From positions 62,001 through 126,000 of the forward strand of contig NZ_JAKRNE010000001.1 in assembly GCF_022347205.1 (NCBI RefSeq): a stretch of 64,000 nucleotides of DNA, read 5' to 3'. Positions 1 to 8,307 of the stretch are shown piece after piece. This DNA comes from Corynebacterium sp. ACRPO. Its GTDB lineage: Bacteria; Actinomycetota; Actinomycetes; Mycobacteriales; Mycobacteriaceae. The position numbers were made by a program, and so were the translations under genes. Every line of letters starts with the position of its first letter. Positions within the stretch are counted from its first letter, which is position 1. The notes beneath the pieces are model-generated. The model did no database searches, was not told the origin of the DNA, and saw only the letters and a program-made list of their open reading frames with translations.

Positions 1-1418
1 TCAGCGCTGCGGCCACGGTCAATAAGGCGGTGGAGCGCGGCCTTGCTACCGCCCGTGGGGTGCTAGGCCGTAATGCTTCAGTGACCGGCCGGGGCCGGCG
101 CCGTCCGCTCGATGTGGACGTGGTGTCCGAGGGCGGCAACATTTTCCTTTCGCGCAATCCAAATGTGGAAGACCCGTGGCTGCTCACCCGCGTGGCAGCT
201 GCCGCGGCGCGCACGGGATATATCATCGCCGAGACCACCTGGCACCAGCTCCAAGACTTGCCTGAGCTGCCGCCACGCTGGCCGCGGGCAGCGGTGGATG
301 ACTTCTTCGCTATTTTGTCCTCCCCGCGATGCACGCCGCGCGTCATACAGGACTTGGACCGCTATGGCCTGTGGGAACGTTTAGTCCCAGAATGGGGGCA
401 TGTGCGCGGCTTGTTGCCCCGCGAGCGCAGCCACGTCAATGCAGTGGACCATCATCTCATCGCAACGGTAACGCGGTGCGCGCAGATGCGTACGTCAGTG
501 GCTCGTCCGGACTTATTGCTGTTGGCCGCGCTTTACCATGACATAGGCAAGGGCTACGGGCGCCCCCACGCCCAAGTCGGTGCGGAGATGATTACCCGCC
601 AGGCAGCCCGTATGCGGCTGAGCGTCGCCGATAGGTCGCGCGCCCAAACCCTGGTGGCAGAACATACCACCTTGGCGCGGTTAGCAGCGACGATGGACCC
701 AGCTTCCGATGCCGCTCGCGACGCCCTCTTGGCTGCCGCGCATTATGATCAGCTGACTATATCCCTGTTAGCGGTGTTGGCTGAGGCGGATGCCCAATCG
801 ACTGGGCCGGGCGTGTGGACACCGCGGGTGGAGCAAGCACAGAAGCTGATCGTCGCGCGGGCACTTGAGGCGCTCAAACCACGTGTTCTCGACCGCCCTG
901 CTGTGCATGTACCGCTATCTAGCGAAGGCGTTGCGCTCAAAGTGGATTGGGAAGACCAAGAAGTTAGTGTGTCGTGGTGTGGTTCCTCGCAAGAAGAGTT
1001 AAAGCGCATCTTTGCCTTGTTATCGGCTCTGGGGTGGACCATCGTGCGGGCGAATATCGTTCGCGAGGAGGACGGTGCCTATAAGGCGGAGTTTTTCATC
1101 CGCACGGTGCAGCAGACCCTAAAGGAAGCAGCGCAGGAGATAAGGTTTATCCAGTCCTATAACTCACGAACTTATACGGAGCTGCCGGCCATTACTGGAG
1201 AGGTGACCACTGCGGCATTCGATGTGGGTGGCATTTTGGTCATCCGGACGGTCGAGCGCATCGGCGCTTTAGGGCACTTGGTTGAGGCATTGCCGGACTT
1301 TGTGTGGCTGCGCCATGAGATTTTGGGCGCGACGATGATTGTCAATGTGTACCTCGCCGGGCAGGTTTCTCGCGCTACCGTGGTGGGGAATGTGACCAGG
1401 GCCCTGGCTAGGGACTAA
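1..1418 (+). CDS. glnD: PII nucleotidyltransferase GlnD (C-terminal part)
   Basis: Bifunctional enzyme that modifies and demodifies the PII protein GlnK in nitrogen signalling; in corynebacteria the modification is adenylylation. The frame is open from base 3, so the N-terminus lies before the window. What remains is the end of the nucleotidyltransferase region, an HD hydrolase domain (ALYHDIGKGYG, with the His-Asp pair encoded at 537-542) and two C-terminal ACT-like segments from about 930 onward (SWCGSSQEELKRIF; then AAFDVGGILVIRTVERIG). It is followed after 51 bp by ffh on the same strand, the usual corynebacterial order. No terminator is seen in the gap, only a 16-bp palindrome. The family call is firm; the missing start is a window effect. 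Confidence 0.93.
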   Translation, partial: SAAATVNKAVERGLATARGVLGRNASVTGRGRRRPLDVDVVSEGGNIFLSRNPNVEDPWLLTRVAAAAARTGYIIAETTWHQLQDLPELPPRWPRAAVDDFFAILSSPRCTPRVIQDLDRYGLWERLVPEWGHVRGLLPRERSHVNAVDHHLIATVTRCAQMRTSVARPDLLLLAALYHDIGKGYGRPHAQVGAEMITRQAARMRLSVADRSRAQTLVAEHTTLARLAATMDPASDAARDALLAAAHYDQLTISLLAVLAEADAQSTGPGVWTPRVEQAQKLIVARALEALKPRVLDRPAVHVPLSSEGVALKVDWEDQEVSVSWCGSSQEELKRIFALLSALGWTIVRANIVREEDGAYKAEFFIRTVQQTLKEAAQEIRFIQSYNSRTYTELPAITGEVTTAAFDVGGILVIRTVERIGALGHLVEALPDFVWLRHEILGATMIVNVYLAGQVSRATVVGNVTRALARD

Positions 1419-1434
1419 GATTGAATAGTTGAAC

Positions 1435-1450
1435 TTTAGATCGATCTAAA
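1435..1450. repeat. 16-bp perfect palindrome between glnD and ffh
   Basis: TTTAGATC followed by its exact reverse complement, in the 51-bp gap between glnD and ffh. It could be an operator or a short AT-rich hairpin. There is no T-run directly after it, so it is not a classic terminator. Confidence 0.6.
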
Positions 1451-1469
1451 TTAAGGGAGCGCATCCGTA

Positions 1470-3122
1470 GTGTTTGACTCACTATCAGACCGCCTACAGT
1501 CAGCCCTGGCGGGCCTGCGCGGTAAGGGCAAACTGACCGAGGCTGATATCAATGCCACTGCCCGCGAGATCCGCCTCGCGCTGCTGGAAGCCGACGTGTC
1601 TTTGACCGTCGTCCGTGGCTTTATCAAGCGCATCAAGGAACGCGCCCGCGGCGCGGAAGTTTCTGAGGCGCTCAACCCAGCCCAGCAGGTAGTCAAGATC
1701 GTCAATGAGGAGCTCATTGAGATCCTTGGTGGCGAAACTCGCCGCCTGAACTTGGCTAAGAACCCGCCGACTGTGATCATGCTCGCCGGCCTGCAGGGTG
1801 CTGGTAAAACCACCTTGGCCGGTAAGTTGGCCAAGCACCTAGCTAAGCAGGGCCATACCCCGATGCTGGTGGCCTGTGACTTGCAGCGCCCAGGTGCAGT
1901 GCAGCAGCTGCAAATCGTCGGCGAGCGCGCTGAGGTGCCGACCTTTGCGCCGGATCCGGGAACCTCCCTGGACTCCAACGAGCATGAAATGGGTACCTCG
2001 CACGGGGACCCAGTGGACGTCGCCAAGCAGGGCATTGCTGAGGCCAAGCAGAAGCAGCACGATGTGGTCATCATCGATACCGCTGGCCGCTTGGGCATCG
2101 ATGAGACCCTGATGACACAGGCACGCAATATCCGCGATGCCGTCAACCCGGACGAAGTCCTTTTTGTCATCGACTCCATGATCGGCCAGGACGCCGTGCA
2201 GACGGCCGAGGCCTTCCGCGATGGCGTGGACTTTACCGGCGTCGTTCTCACCAAGCTGGATGGTGACGCCCGTGGTGGTGCGGCCTTGTCTATCCGTGAG
2301 GTCACCGGCAAGCCCATCATGTACGCCTCTACCGGTGAGAAGCTCGATGATTTCGATGTCTTCCACCCAGAGCGCATGTCCAGCCGTATTCTGGGCATGG
2401 GTGATTTGCTCTCCCTTATCGAGCAGGCTGAAGCAACCCTAGACCACCAGAAGGCCGAAAAGGCAGCCTCTAAGCTGGGCTCTGGCGAGCTGACGCTCAA
2501 TGACTTCCTTGAGCAGATGCTGATGATCCGCAAGATGGGCCCCATCGGCAACTTGCTGAAGATGATGCCCGGCGGCAAGCAGATGAATGAAATGGCCGCC
2601 ATGGTGGATGAAAAGCAGCTGGACCGCATCCAGGCGATCATTCGCGGTATGACGCCGCAGGAGCGTGAGGATCCGAAGATTCTCAATGCATCGCGCCGCA
2701 AGCGCATTGCTAATGGTTCTGGTGTAAGCGTTTCCGAGGTCAACCAGCTCATTGAGCGCTTCAACCAGGCTAAGAAGATGATGTCCAAGATGGCCGGCCA
2801 ATTCGGCATGGGCGGCATGGGCGGTCGCTCCGCTACCAAGAAGAAGCCCAAGGGTCGCAAGGGCAAAAACGGAAAGCGCAAGAAGGGCAAAGGCGGCGGT
2901 GGCAACCGCGGCCCGAAGATGCCAGGCGGTATGCCGGGCATGGGCGGAATGCCAGGAATGCCCGGTGGTGGCGGCATGCCGTCCATGGAGGAGCTGCAAA
3001 AGCTCCAGCAGCAAATGGGCGGCGGCGGTGGCATGCCAGGTATGCCCGGCATGCCAAAGATGCCGAAGGGAATGGAAAATATCGACCTCGACAACCTGGA
3101 CTTTGGCAAGGGCAAGAAGTAG
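1470..3122 (+). CDS. ffh: Signal recognition particle GTPase Ffh
   Basis: SRP54 homologue that binds signal sequences of nascent membrane proteins with 4.5S RNA and docks on FtsY. Of 550 residues, the N domain covers about 1-95 and the G domain about 100-300, with GLQGAGKTT (107-115), DTAGR (203-207) and TKLDGDARGG (261-270). The Met-rich M domain runs from about 325 to 440, and a Gly/Met/Pro-rich tail (repeats of GMPGM) fills about 445-540. Relative to E. coli Ffh there is an insertion of about 13 residues near 163-180 (SLDSNEHEMGTSHGD), which I recall as common in actinobacteria. The start is GTG with a GGGAG element about 12 bp upstream. A strong hairpin terminator follows. Confidence 0.97.
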   Translation: MFDSLSDRLQSALAGLRGKGKLTEADINATAREIRLALLEADVSLTVVRGFIKRIKERARGAEVSEALNPAQQVVKIVNEELIEILGGETRRLNLAKNPPTVIMLAGLQGAGKTTLAGKLAKHLAKQGHTPMLVACDLQRPGAVQQLQIVGERAEVPTFAPDPGTSLDSNEHEMGTSHGDPVDVAKQGIAEAKQKQHDVVIIDTAGRLGIDETLMTQARNIRDAVNPDEVLFVIDSMIGQDAVQTAEAFRDGVDFTGVVLTKLDGDARGGAALSIREVTGKPIMYASTGEKLDDFDVFHPERMSSRILGMGDLLSLIEQAEATLDHQKAEKAASKLGSGELTLNDFLEQMLMIRKMGPIGNLLKMMPGGKQMNEMAAMVDEKQLDRIQAIIRGMTPQEREDPKILNASRRKRIANGSGVSVSEVNQLIERFNQAKKMMSKMAGQFGMGGMGGRSATKKKPKGRKGKNGKRKKGKGGGGNRGPKMPGGMPGMGGMPGMPGGGGMPSMEELQKLQQQMGGGGGMPGMPGMPKMPKGMENIDLDNLDFGKGKK

Positions 3123-3147
3123 TGTTCCCCAGCCTTAAGACATAAAG

Positions 3148-3184
3148 AAGGAGGCTTCCGCGTTGCTGCGGGAGCCTCCTTTTT
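3148..3184. terminator. Bidirectional terminator, ffh / acyltransferase
   Basis: A 14-bp inverted repeat (AAGGAGGCT..., one mismatch) with a 6-nt loop, followed by T5 on the plus strand and by TTCTTTAT on the minus strand. It can end both ffh and the convergent acyltransferase gene. Confidence 0.88.
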
Positions 3185-3273
3185 GTGCGGCTTGTCGACG
3201 CCGCCCTAAGCCCAAGCGCGCCTTTGCACGAAGCGCCTTCGCTCTCGGGGCTCGTGCACGACCGAGCTATGGC

Positions 3274-5541
3274 CTAGACGGCATCGTCTTGTGCGGCGTT
3301 GGGGTAGGGGACTGGGTTGGCATGTTGCTTGCTGGCGTTGGTAGGTGCTGCGGGCGCTTGCTCCACGGCTCCTGCAGCCTGCTCCGGTGGGACGTCCGGG
3401 GCTTCCTGCTGGACTTTTTCCCCGTCGAGGAAGGGCTTGAGGGCCTCGCGGATCATTGGCATTGCAGATTCCGCAAAAGCATTCGTGATGTGGTGCATGT
3501 CGCGGTAGACCATCGTATTGCCGATGATGACTGGGCAGTCACCATTGGCATCGCAGAACCACGGAGCGGTATCAATCGAGAGCATATTCTGGTACTTCGA
3601 CAGCACGACCGCACCGGGGTCAAAAGGCTGGTAGACCTGCTCAAAGCGCATGCCGCAGCCATAAGCATCTTCGGAAGCGACGTAGCATTCATCAAACTCG
3701 CGTGGGCGGCCTTCTTCATCGAATCCCCACGGGTTATCGCGGAAGCCCAAGAAAGGAATATCGCGGTCGGCCAATTCATCCCAGAACGCCTGGTAGCCGG
3801 CGGGCACGGCATCAGGGCCGGTGCCATATTCATTTTGCGGGCGAGTGGTATTCGAGATGACCAAGGCCGGGTTTGCCTCTTCGATGCGATCCATGACCAG
3901 CTTGCCCCACTCGGCACACTCTGGGGTCACGGTGACATCGTCACCCAATTCAATCGGGCAGCCCTGGCGCAGCAGCGGTACCAGCTTAAAGCCCATTTCC
4001 TTGCCTAAGCGGTCCAGCGGGGCAGAATACTGCTCCGCGTGGGAACCGCCTACCAAATAGACTTCCTTCTCTGCGTTGGGATCACCGAAAATGCAGGGGG
4101 TCTTTCCGTCCTTGCGGGTTTCGAAGAAGAAGTCAGCGGGCTGGCTATCCGGCACGAAGCACCAGTTTGTCGCTACTGGTGGCTGGATTCCGCCGGCCAG
4201 AATTGGATCAGGCTTGACCTCCACGTTATCCGGCGGGGTGATGTCGTTGATGAACGTCGTTGCGCCGGGGTAGAGGGCAGGGTCCAAAAGCTCCGCATCA
4301 GCATCATCAAGGGTGCGCATCCACAGTGGCTGGACAGCCAAGAGACCGACAACGGCCGCGGCGACTACAACGCCGCCCACACCGCGGGCGGCACCGGCTG
4401 GTTTCTGCAAGGTCGAGAGACCCTTGCGTACCGGCAAATCCTCGGCCGTGGGGCGCTTGCGATGCTGCCGCAGGGGCTTTTCCAAAAAGCGGTGCGTGAG
4501 GTCCGCCAACACTAGCGAAATGACGATAATGATGACGCCCAACCACCACGACGGGGTCTCTTGACCCAGGTAGGAGGTGGACAAAATGAGCAATGGCCAG
4601 TGCCACAAGTAGAGCGGGTAGGCTACATCTCCCAGCCAGCGCGCCTGCTTGGAGGCCATGGCCTTGGAAATCTTGCCACCGCCGCCCAAGATAATGAGCA
4701 CGGCGCCGCCTAGTGGCAAGAGGGAAAGCGGGCCAGGATACGCAGTGGTATCCGCGATGATGGCACCAGTAAAGATGAGCATTAGAAGGCCCAGGCCGGT
4801 AAAGAGGTCATAGAGGCGGGCTGGAATCTTCCAGGAGGAACCGTAGATGGCCAAGACCGCGCCCAAGGTCAACTCCCAAGCGCGTGACCAGGTGGAATAG
4901 TAGTTCTCCGGAGTTCCGTAGAGGCCGTGGCGCGAAGCATAGGCGAAGGAGGCGATGGTGACCACGATGAGGATCGGGCCAGCAATCTGGTTGACCGTGG
5001 GGAAGCTGCGCTTGCCCAAAGGCTGCTGCTTCGGCCGGAACTTCATGATGGCAGCCAAGATGAGCGCGAAGGCAATGCCCATGATGTAGAACTGGCCCTG
5101 CACGGCCATGGACCACATGTGCTGCAGCGGTGAGGTATCAGCCGCGGCCGCCGTGTAGTCGGCGTTTTGTTTCGCTAGCTCCCAGTTCTGGTAGTACAGC
5201 ATGGTGGCTGTGATCTGTTGGGTGAGCTCGGTGCGCATGAGCTGCGGGGTGAAAATGCGCACTAGAATGTAGGTCACGCCGATGACCAAAACCAAGCTTG
5301 GTACCAGGCGCCGCAAGGTGCGCCAGACGGGCCACCATGGGTTTAGTGAGGCGTTTGGCTTGCTGGCGTAGCGCAGTTGGGAGCCCAAGAAAAAGTAGCC
5401 GGATAGCAGCAAGAATACGTCGACGCCGCCGGAAACGCGTCCGACAAAAACGTGGTAGATAACTACTAGGCCAATGGCAATACCGCGCAGACCATCAAGG
5501 TCATAGCGGTACCGGAAATTTCGCGGTGATTCTTTAGTCAT
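3274..5541 (-). CDS. Membrane O-acyltransferase (AT3) fused to an SGNH domain
   Basis: A 755-residue OafA/YrhL-type protein. The N-terminal acyltransferase-3 domain (about 1-370) opens with YRYDLDGLRGIAIGLVVIYH and carries roughly ten membrane helices. The C-terminal half is an extracytoplasmic SGNH esterase-like domain with GGSHAEQ (nucleophile region, about residue 475) and RDMHH near the end (Asp/His of the dyad). Such proteins move acetyl or other acyl groups across the membrane onto cell-surface glycans or glycolipids. In corynebacteria arabinogalactan, lipoglycan or trehalose mycolate are candidate acceptors, but nothing here identifies one. I chose ATG 5541 because conserved AT3 sequence starts there; an upstream in-frame start at 5598 would add 19 polar residues. 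The gene stands alone, divergent from rpsP. Confidence 0.85.
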   Translation of the reverse strand: MTKESPRNFRYRYDLDGLRGIAIGLVVIYHVFVGRVSGGVDVFLLLSGYFFLGSQLRYASKPNASLNPWWPVWRTLRRLVPSLVLVIGVTYILVRIFTPQLMRTELTQQITATMLYYQNWELAKQNADYTAAAADTSPLQHMWSMAVQGQFYIMGIAFALILAAIMKFRPKQQPLGKRSFPTVNQIAGPILIVVTIASFAYASRHGLYGTPENYYSTWSRAWELTLGAVLAIYGSSWKIPARLYDLFTGLGLLMLIFTGAIIADTTAYPGPLSLLPLGGAVLIILGGGGKISKAMASKQARWLGDVAYPLYLWHWPLLILSTSYLGQETPSWWLGVIIIVISLVLADLTHRFLEKPLRQHRKRPTAEDLPVRKGLSTLQKPAGAARGVGGVVVAAAVVGLLAVQPLWMRTLDDADAELLDPALYPGATTFINDITPPDNVEVKPDPILAGGIQPPVATNWCFVPDSQPADFFFETRKDGKTPCIFGDPNAEKEVYLVGGSHAEQYSAPLDRLGKEMGFKLVPLLRQGCPIELGDDVTVTPECAEWGKLVMDRIEEANPALVISNTTRPQNEYGTGPDAVPAGYQAFWDELADRDIPFLGFRDNPWGFDEEGRPREFDECYVASEDAYGCGMRFEQVYQPFDPGAVVLSKYQNMLSIDTAPWFCDANGDCPVIIGNTMVYRDMHHITNAFAESAMPMIREALKPFLDGEKVQQEAPDVPPEQAAGAVEQAPAAPTNASKQHANPVPYPNAAQDDAV

Positions 5542-5893
5542 AAACTGTCTTTTCGTGCGCCTTTGCCTGGATGGTGGGGCGGAAGGCGCGCCATACATAT
5601 GAAACGAAATGTCTATATTCGGCCCTTAAGGGTACTCTGCTTCAGTATCGCAGGCATAACGAACCTGCGTGCGTGGCGTAGTAATTTTTGAAAATGCAGC
5701 TACTCGCGCTAAAATATTCCAGGTTGTCTGCTCGGATTTCTGGGCTAGATAAACTGAAGAACGTAATATTCTGCGTAGCACCGTTTCCGTCCACGGTCGG
5801 CCGGTATGTCACGCGCAGATAAAATCCAAGGGTTGAACCGGCGCACAATCTCGTGCGTGTCTGTACTGCCCAGTGACTAGTAAAGGAGCCAAC
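5542..5893. other. 352-bp divergent intergenic region
   Basis: This region separates the acyltransferase gene from rpsP and must hold promoters for both. I see a CGCAGG / CCTGCG hairpin at 5649-5669 with a 9-nt loop and no T-run, an AT-rich stretch around 5680-5765, and no convincing gene. No promoter could be placed with confidence. Confidence 0.5.
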
Positions 5894-6409
5894 ATGGCTG
5901 TCAAGATCAAGCTGCAGCGCCTGGGCAAGGTCCGCGCTGCTGAGTACCGCGTTGTTATTGCTGATGCCCGCACCCGTCGTAACGGCAAGGTCATCGAGAA
6001 CATCGGTATCTACCACCCGAAGGAAGAGCCTTCCCTCATCCAGATCGATTCCGAGCGTGCACAGCACTGGCTATCCGTTGGCGCACAGCCAACCGAGCCG
6101 GTTCTCGCTCTGCTGAAGGTCACCGGTGACTGGCAGAAGCACAAGGGTCTGCCGGGCGCAGAGGGCACCCTGAAGGTTGCTGAGGAGAAGAAGTCCAAGC
6201 TGGAGATCTTCAACGAGGCACTGGCTGAGGCTAACAATGGCCCGACTATCGAGGCCATCACTGAAAAGAAGAAGAAGGCCAAGGAAGAGGCTGAGAAGAA
6301 GGCTGCTGAGGAAGCTGCTGCTGCAGAGGCTGCCGCTGCTGCCGCCGGCGAAGCTGACGCTGAGGCCGAGGAGAAGGCTGAGGAAGCTTCCGAGGAGTCC
6401 GCAGAGTAA
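5894..6409 (+). CDS. rpsP: 30S ribosomal protein S16 with Ala/Glu tail
   Basis: Small-subunit assembly protein. The S16 core is residues 1 to about 85 ([23 protein letters not shown]). It is followed by a long charged extension to residue 171, ending in Lys/Glu/Ala-rich low complexity. E. coli S16 has only about 82 residues, so half of this protein is tail; long S16 tails are typical of actinobacteria. The start at 5894 has a good AAAGGAG 6 bp upstream; a start at 5873 would add seven residues without one. It is first in the split rpsP...rimM-trmD...rplS region and is followed by its own terminator. Confidence 0.97.
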   Translation: MAVKIKLQRLGKVRAAEYRVVIADARTRRNGKVIENIGIYHPKEEPSLIQIDSERAQHWLSVGAQPTEPVLALLKVTGDWQKHKGLPGAEGTLKVAEEKKSKLEIFNEALAEANNGPTIEAITEKKKKAKEEAEKKAAEEAAAAEAAAAAAGEADAEAEEKAEEASEESAE

Positions 6410-6447
6410 TCTGCCTCCCTTGCTAAGAGCATAGCGCTTTAGCCTCG

Positions 6448-6490
6448 GGCCCCGCCGCTACGATGACTGATCGTAGTAGCGGGGCCTTTA
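6448..6490 (+). terminator. rpsP terminator
   Basis: Two 17-nt arms (GGCCCCGC...CTACGAT) with a two-base internal mismatch and a 5-nt loop, followed by TTTAT. It lies 38 bp after rpsP and before the 3' end of the convergent TetR gene. Confidence 0.85.
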
Positions 6491-6573
6491 TAGTTGGGGG
6501 AAGAACGCCGGCACACGATAGCGACGCGCTAGGAAGCTTGCGGCATCCATGTCGGGGATATGCCAGTTCGCCC

Positions 6574-7269
6574 TTAGTTCTGTGGCTTGTAGTTGGAGTA
6601 GCGGCTGTGGACGTTAGAGGGATCCTTAAAGTCCATGCCGCGCAGAGCGCCTGTAACAACCGGTGTGAAAAGCTCGAGGATCTGCTCGCGTGGAAGCCGG
6701 GACATAGGGCCGTTGATGGCAAGTACGGTAAAACCGTGAATGGCCGACCAGGCCAGCAGAGCATTCTGCATGAAATATGTAGCGTCAGTGGTATTGTCCA
6801 ACGCTTCCGCGTGGCGGGACAACAGGGCGAAGAAATCGCGAATCTGCTGTAGGTGATCCATCTTCGGATCATCTTCCGTATTGGGATCTACACCAAGCAT
6901 GAAACGCAGCGCCTTCCACTCCAGCATGCAGCGGAAGAAATTGGTCTCATCCAAGGCAAACTCGAGGTAAGCGTAACCAATCTGCATCAGGTGCTCTGGA
7001 AAATCTAGGCCCTCTGCAGTCTCGGTAGTCTCGTGTAAACGCCGGACCAACTCATCGGTGGCAAGCTCAGCGACCTTATCGTGCAGTTCTTCTTGGTCCT
7101 TGAAGTGGCGGTATGCGGAGGTAGGGGACACTCCTGCTTCGCGGGTTACCGCACGAACGGTAATTGCGTCGGGGCCGCTTCTTTTGCCTAGTTGAACAGC
7201 GATACGGAGCAGCTCATCGTGGAGGTTTCCATGATGGTAGGGCTTATTGTGCGTTTCCATAAAACTCAT
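6574..7269 (-). CDS. TetR-family transcriptional regulator
   Basis: A 231-residue regulator. The helix-turn-helix lies at about 25-70 (AITVRAVTREAGVSPTSAYRHF, in two overlapping pieces ITVRAVTREAGVS and PTSAYRHFKD). The C-terminal ligand domain resembles the WHG type (YHHGNLHDELL at the N-terminus is characteristic). The ligand and target are unknown. Its promoter lies between it and the same-strand cupin gene ending at 7299, so it may control itself or these neighbours. A second in-frame ATG at 7260 is equally possible. The 29-bp gap upstream is AT-rich and includes TACGTA, but no clear operator is visible. Confidence 0.85.
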   Translation of the reverse strand: MSFMETHNKPYHHGNLHDELLRIAVQLGKRSGPDAITVRAVTREAGVSPTSAYRHFKDQEELHDKVAELATDELVRRLHETTETAEGLDFPEHLMQIGYAYLEFALDETNFFRCMLEWKALRFMLGVDPNTEDDPKMDHLQQIRDFFALLSRHAEALDNTTDATYFMQNALLAWSAIHGFTVLAINGPMSRLPREQILELFTPVVTGALRGMDFKDPSNVHSRYSNYKPQN

Positions 7270-7298
7270 TTTATCAACAAAACCTATGTACGTATAAA

Positions 7299-7703
7299 TT
7301 AATTAGTCAGCATGGTGAGCAGCAAAATTGCGGGGGTAGAAGGGTCGCCGCTCTCGCTTGTAGCCTCGACTTTATGTACCTCATATGCAGGAAGGTGCAC
7401 GATAGAGCCGGGGGTAAGCGTGATGGTTTCACTGCCGTAGCTGAAGTCAAGCTCACCGCGCAGCGCCTGCACGGTGATCGGATGTGCGGCCTTGTGATCG
7501 GGCAGGGACTGTCCTGTTGCAAAGCTAAAGAGAATGAGGTTGGCACCATCGGCGCTTAAGATGCGCTGGACGCCTGGGCGCGGGCGTTGCGGATCGGTAT
7601 CTGGTGCGATGTCGAGCAGGTTGAGCGTGGTCATGGCAGAGGTGTCGCTGGAATGAGAAGCCGCGCCAAAGGATTCCGGGGAGTTGGTAGGTAGGTTGCT
7701 CAT
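7299..7703 (-). CDS. Small cupin-domain protein
   Basis: A 134-residue protein. The single cupin barrel runs from about 45 to 130. His-containing motif 1 is degenerate (GQSLPDHKAAHPITVQALRGE), followed by PGSIVHLPAYEVHKVEA. No enzymatic activity can be assigned; similar small cupins bind metals or act as sensors. It lies directly upstream of the TetR gene on the same strand and may be co-transcribed with it. ATG 7703 fits a leaderless promoter (TAAAGT 6 bp upstream). The alternative ATG at 7634 would remove a Ser-rich 23-residue N-terminus. Confidence 0.75.
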   Translation of the reverse strand: MSNLPTNSPESFGAASHSSDTSAMTTLNLLDIAPDTDPQRPRPGVQRILSADGANLILFSFATGQSLPDHKAAHPITVQALRGELDFSYGSETITLTPGSIVHLPAYEVHKVEATSESGDPSTPAILLLTMLTN

Positions 7704-7709
7704 GGGCCC

Positions 7710-7715
7710 ACTTTA
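7710..7715 (-). promoter_or_regulatory. -10 hexamer TAAAGT, leaderless cupin mRNA
   Basis: Minus-strand TAAAGT ends 6 bp before the cupin start at 7703. This matches the corynebacterial -10 pattern TANANT and predicts transcription starting at or next to the A of ATG. Confidence 0.5.
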
Positions 7716-7796
7716 ACGACAATGACACTCAAATTCTGGGTTTGCTTTCCAAAGCGCCAAAATTTATGACTGACAAGGGCAAAGAGGTCTGTGTTG

Positions 7797-7802
7797 TAGA
7801 CT
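7797..7802 (+). promoter_or_regulatory. -10 hexamer TAGACT, leaderless rimM mRNA
   Basis: GTTGTAGACT lies upstream of rimM, with the hexamer ending 7 bp before ATG 7810. No Shine-Dalgarno sequence is present, so a leaderless transcript is predicted. Confidence 0.55.
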
Positions 7803-7809
7803 TTCCGCT

Positions 7810-8307
7810 ATGGAATTGATGATTGGTCGCGTGATTAAATCGCACGGCGTGAAAGGTGAAGTCGTAGTGGAGGCCACTACGGATGAACCGGAGGTGCGCT
7901 TTGCAGTAGGGGAAGTTCTTCAGGGCACGCAGGGCAAGAAGGGGCACACACTAACTATCAAGGCGGTCCGGAGCCATAAGGGAAGGCTGCTCGTTACCTT
8001 TGAAGAGATCAAAGACCGAACAGTGGCGGATAGTCTACGTGGTACCAAGTTCTTTGCCGCGCCGCTCGACAGTGATGATGATGGCTTTTATGACCACGAG
8101 CTGGAAGGGCTTCGCGTACTTCTGGCGGGCGAGGAGATCGGTGAGGTCACATCGGTCATCCACGGCGGAAGTCAAGATTTGTTGGAGGTAAAACTCTACA
8201 ACAGCAAGGAGGCGCTCATTCCCTTCGTGCATGCCATTGTTCCTGAGGTGAACCTAGAGGCTGGAACGTGCACCATCGATCCGCCGGAAGGACTGCTTGA
8301 TCTATGA
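7810..8307 (+). CDS. rimM: 16S rRNA processing protein RimM
   Basis: A 165-residue maturation factor for the 30S head that works with S19 and 16S rRNA. The N-terminal RimM domain (LMIGRVIKSHGVKGEVVVEA) and the C-terminal PRC-barrel (YDHELEGLRVLLAGEEIGEV) are both present. ATG 7810 is placed at the predicted transcription start; Met4 is an alternative. It overlaps trmD by 4 bp, so the two are translationally coupled. The KH-domain gene often found between rpsP and rimM in other actinobacteria is absent. Confidence 0.95.
   Translation: MELMIGRVIKSHGVKGEVVVEATTDEPEVRFAVGEVLQGTQGKKGHTLTIKAVRSHKGRLLVTFEEIKDRTVADSLRGTKFFAAPLDSDDDGFYDHELEGLRVLLAGEEIGEVTSVIHGGSQDLLEVKLYNSKEALIPFVHAIVPEVNLEAGTCTIDPPEGLLDL

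Noticed and set aside
1451..3115. Long open frame on the minus strand opposite ffh
   Set aside because: It mirrors the ffh reading frame, has composition typical of an antisense shadow (Pro/Ser/Arg runs) and lacks a ribosome-binding site.
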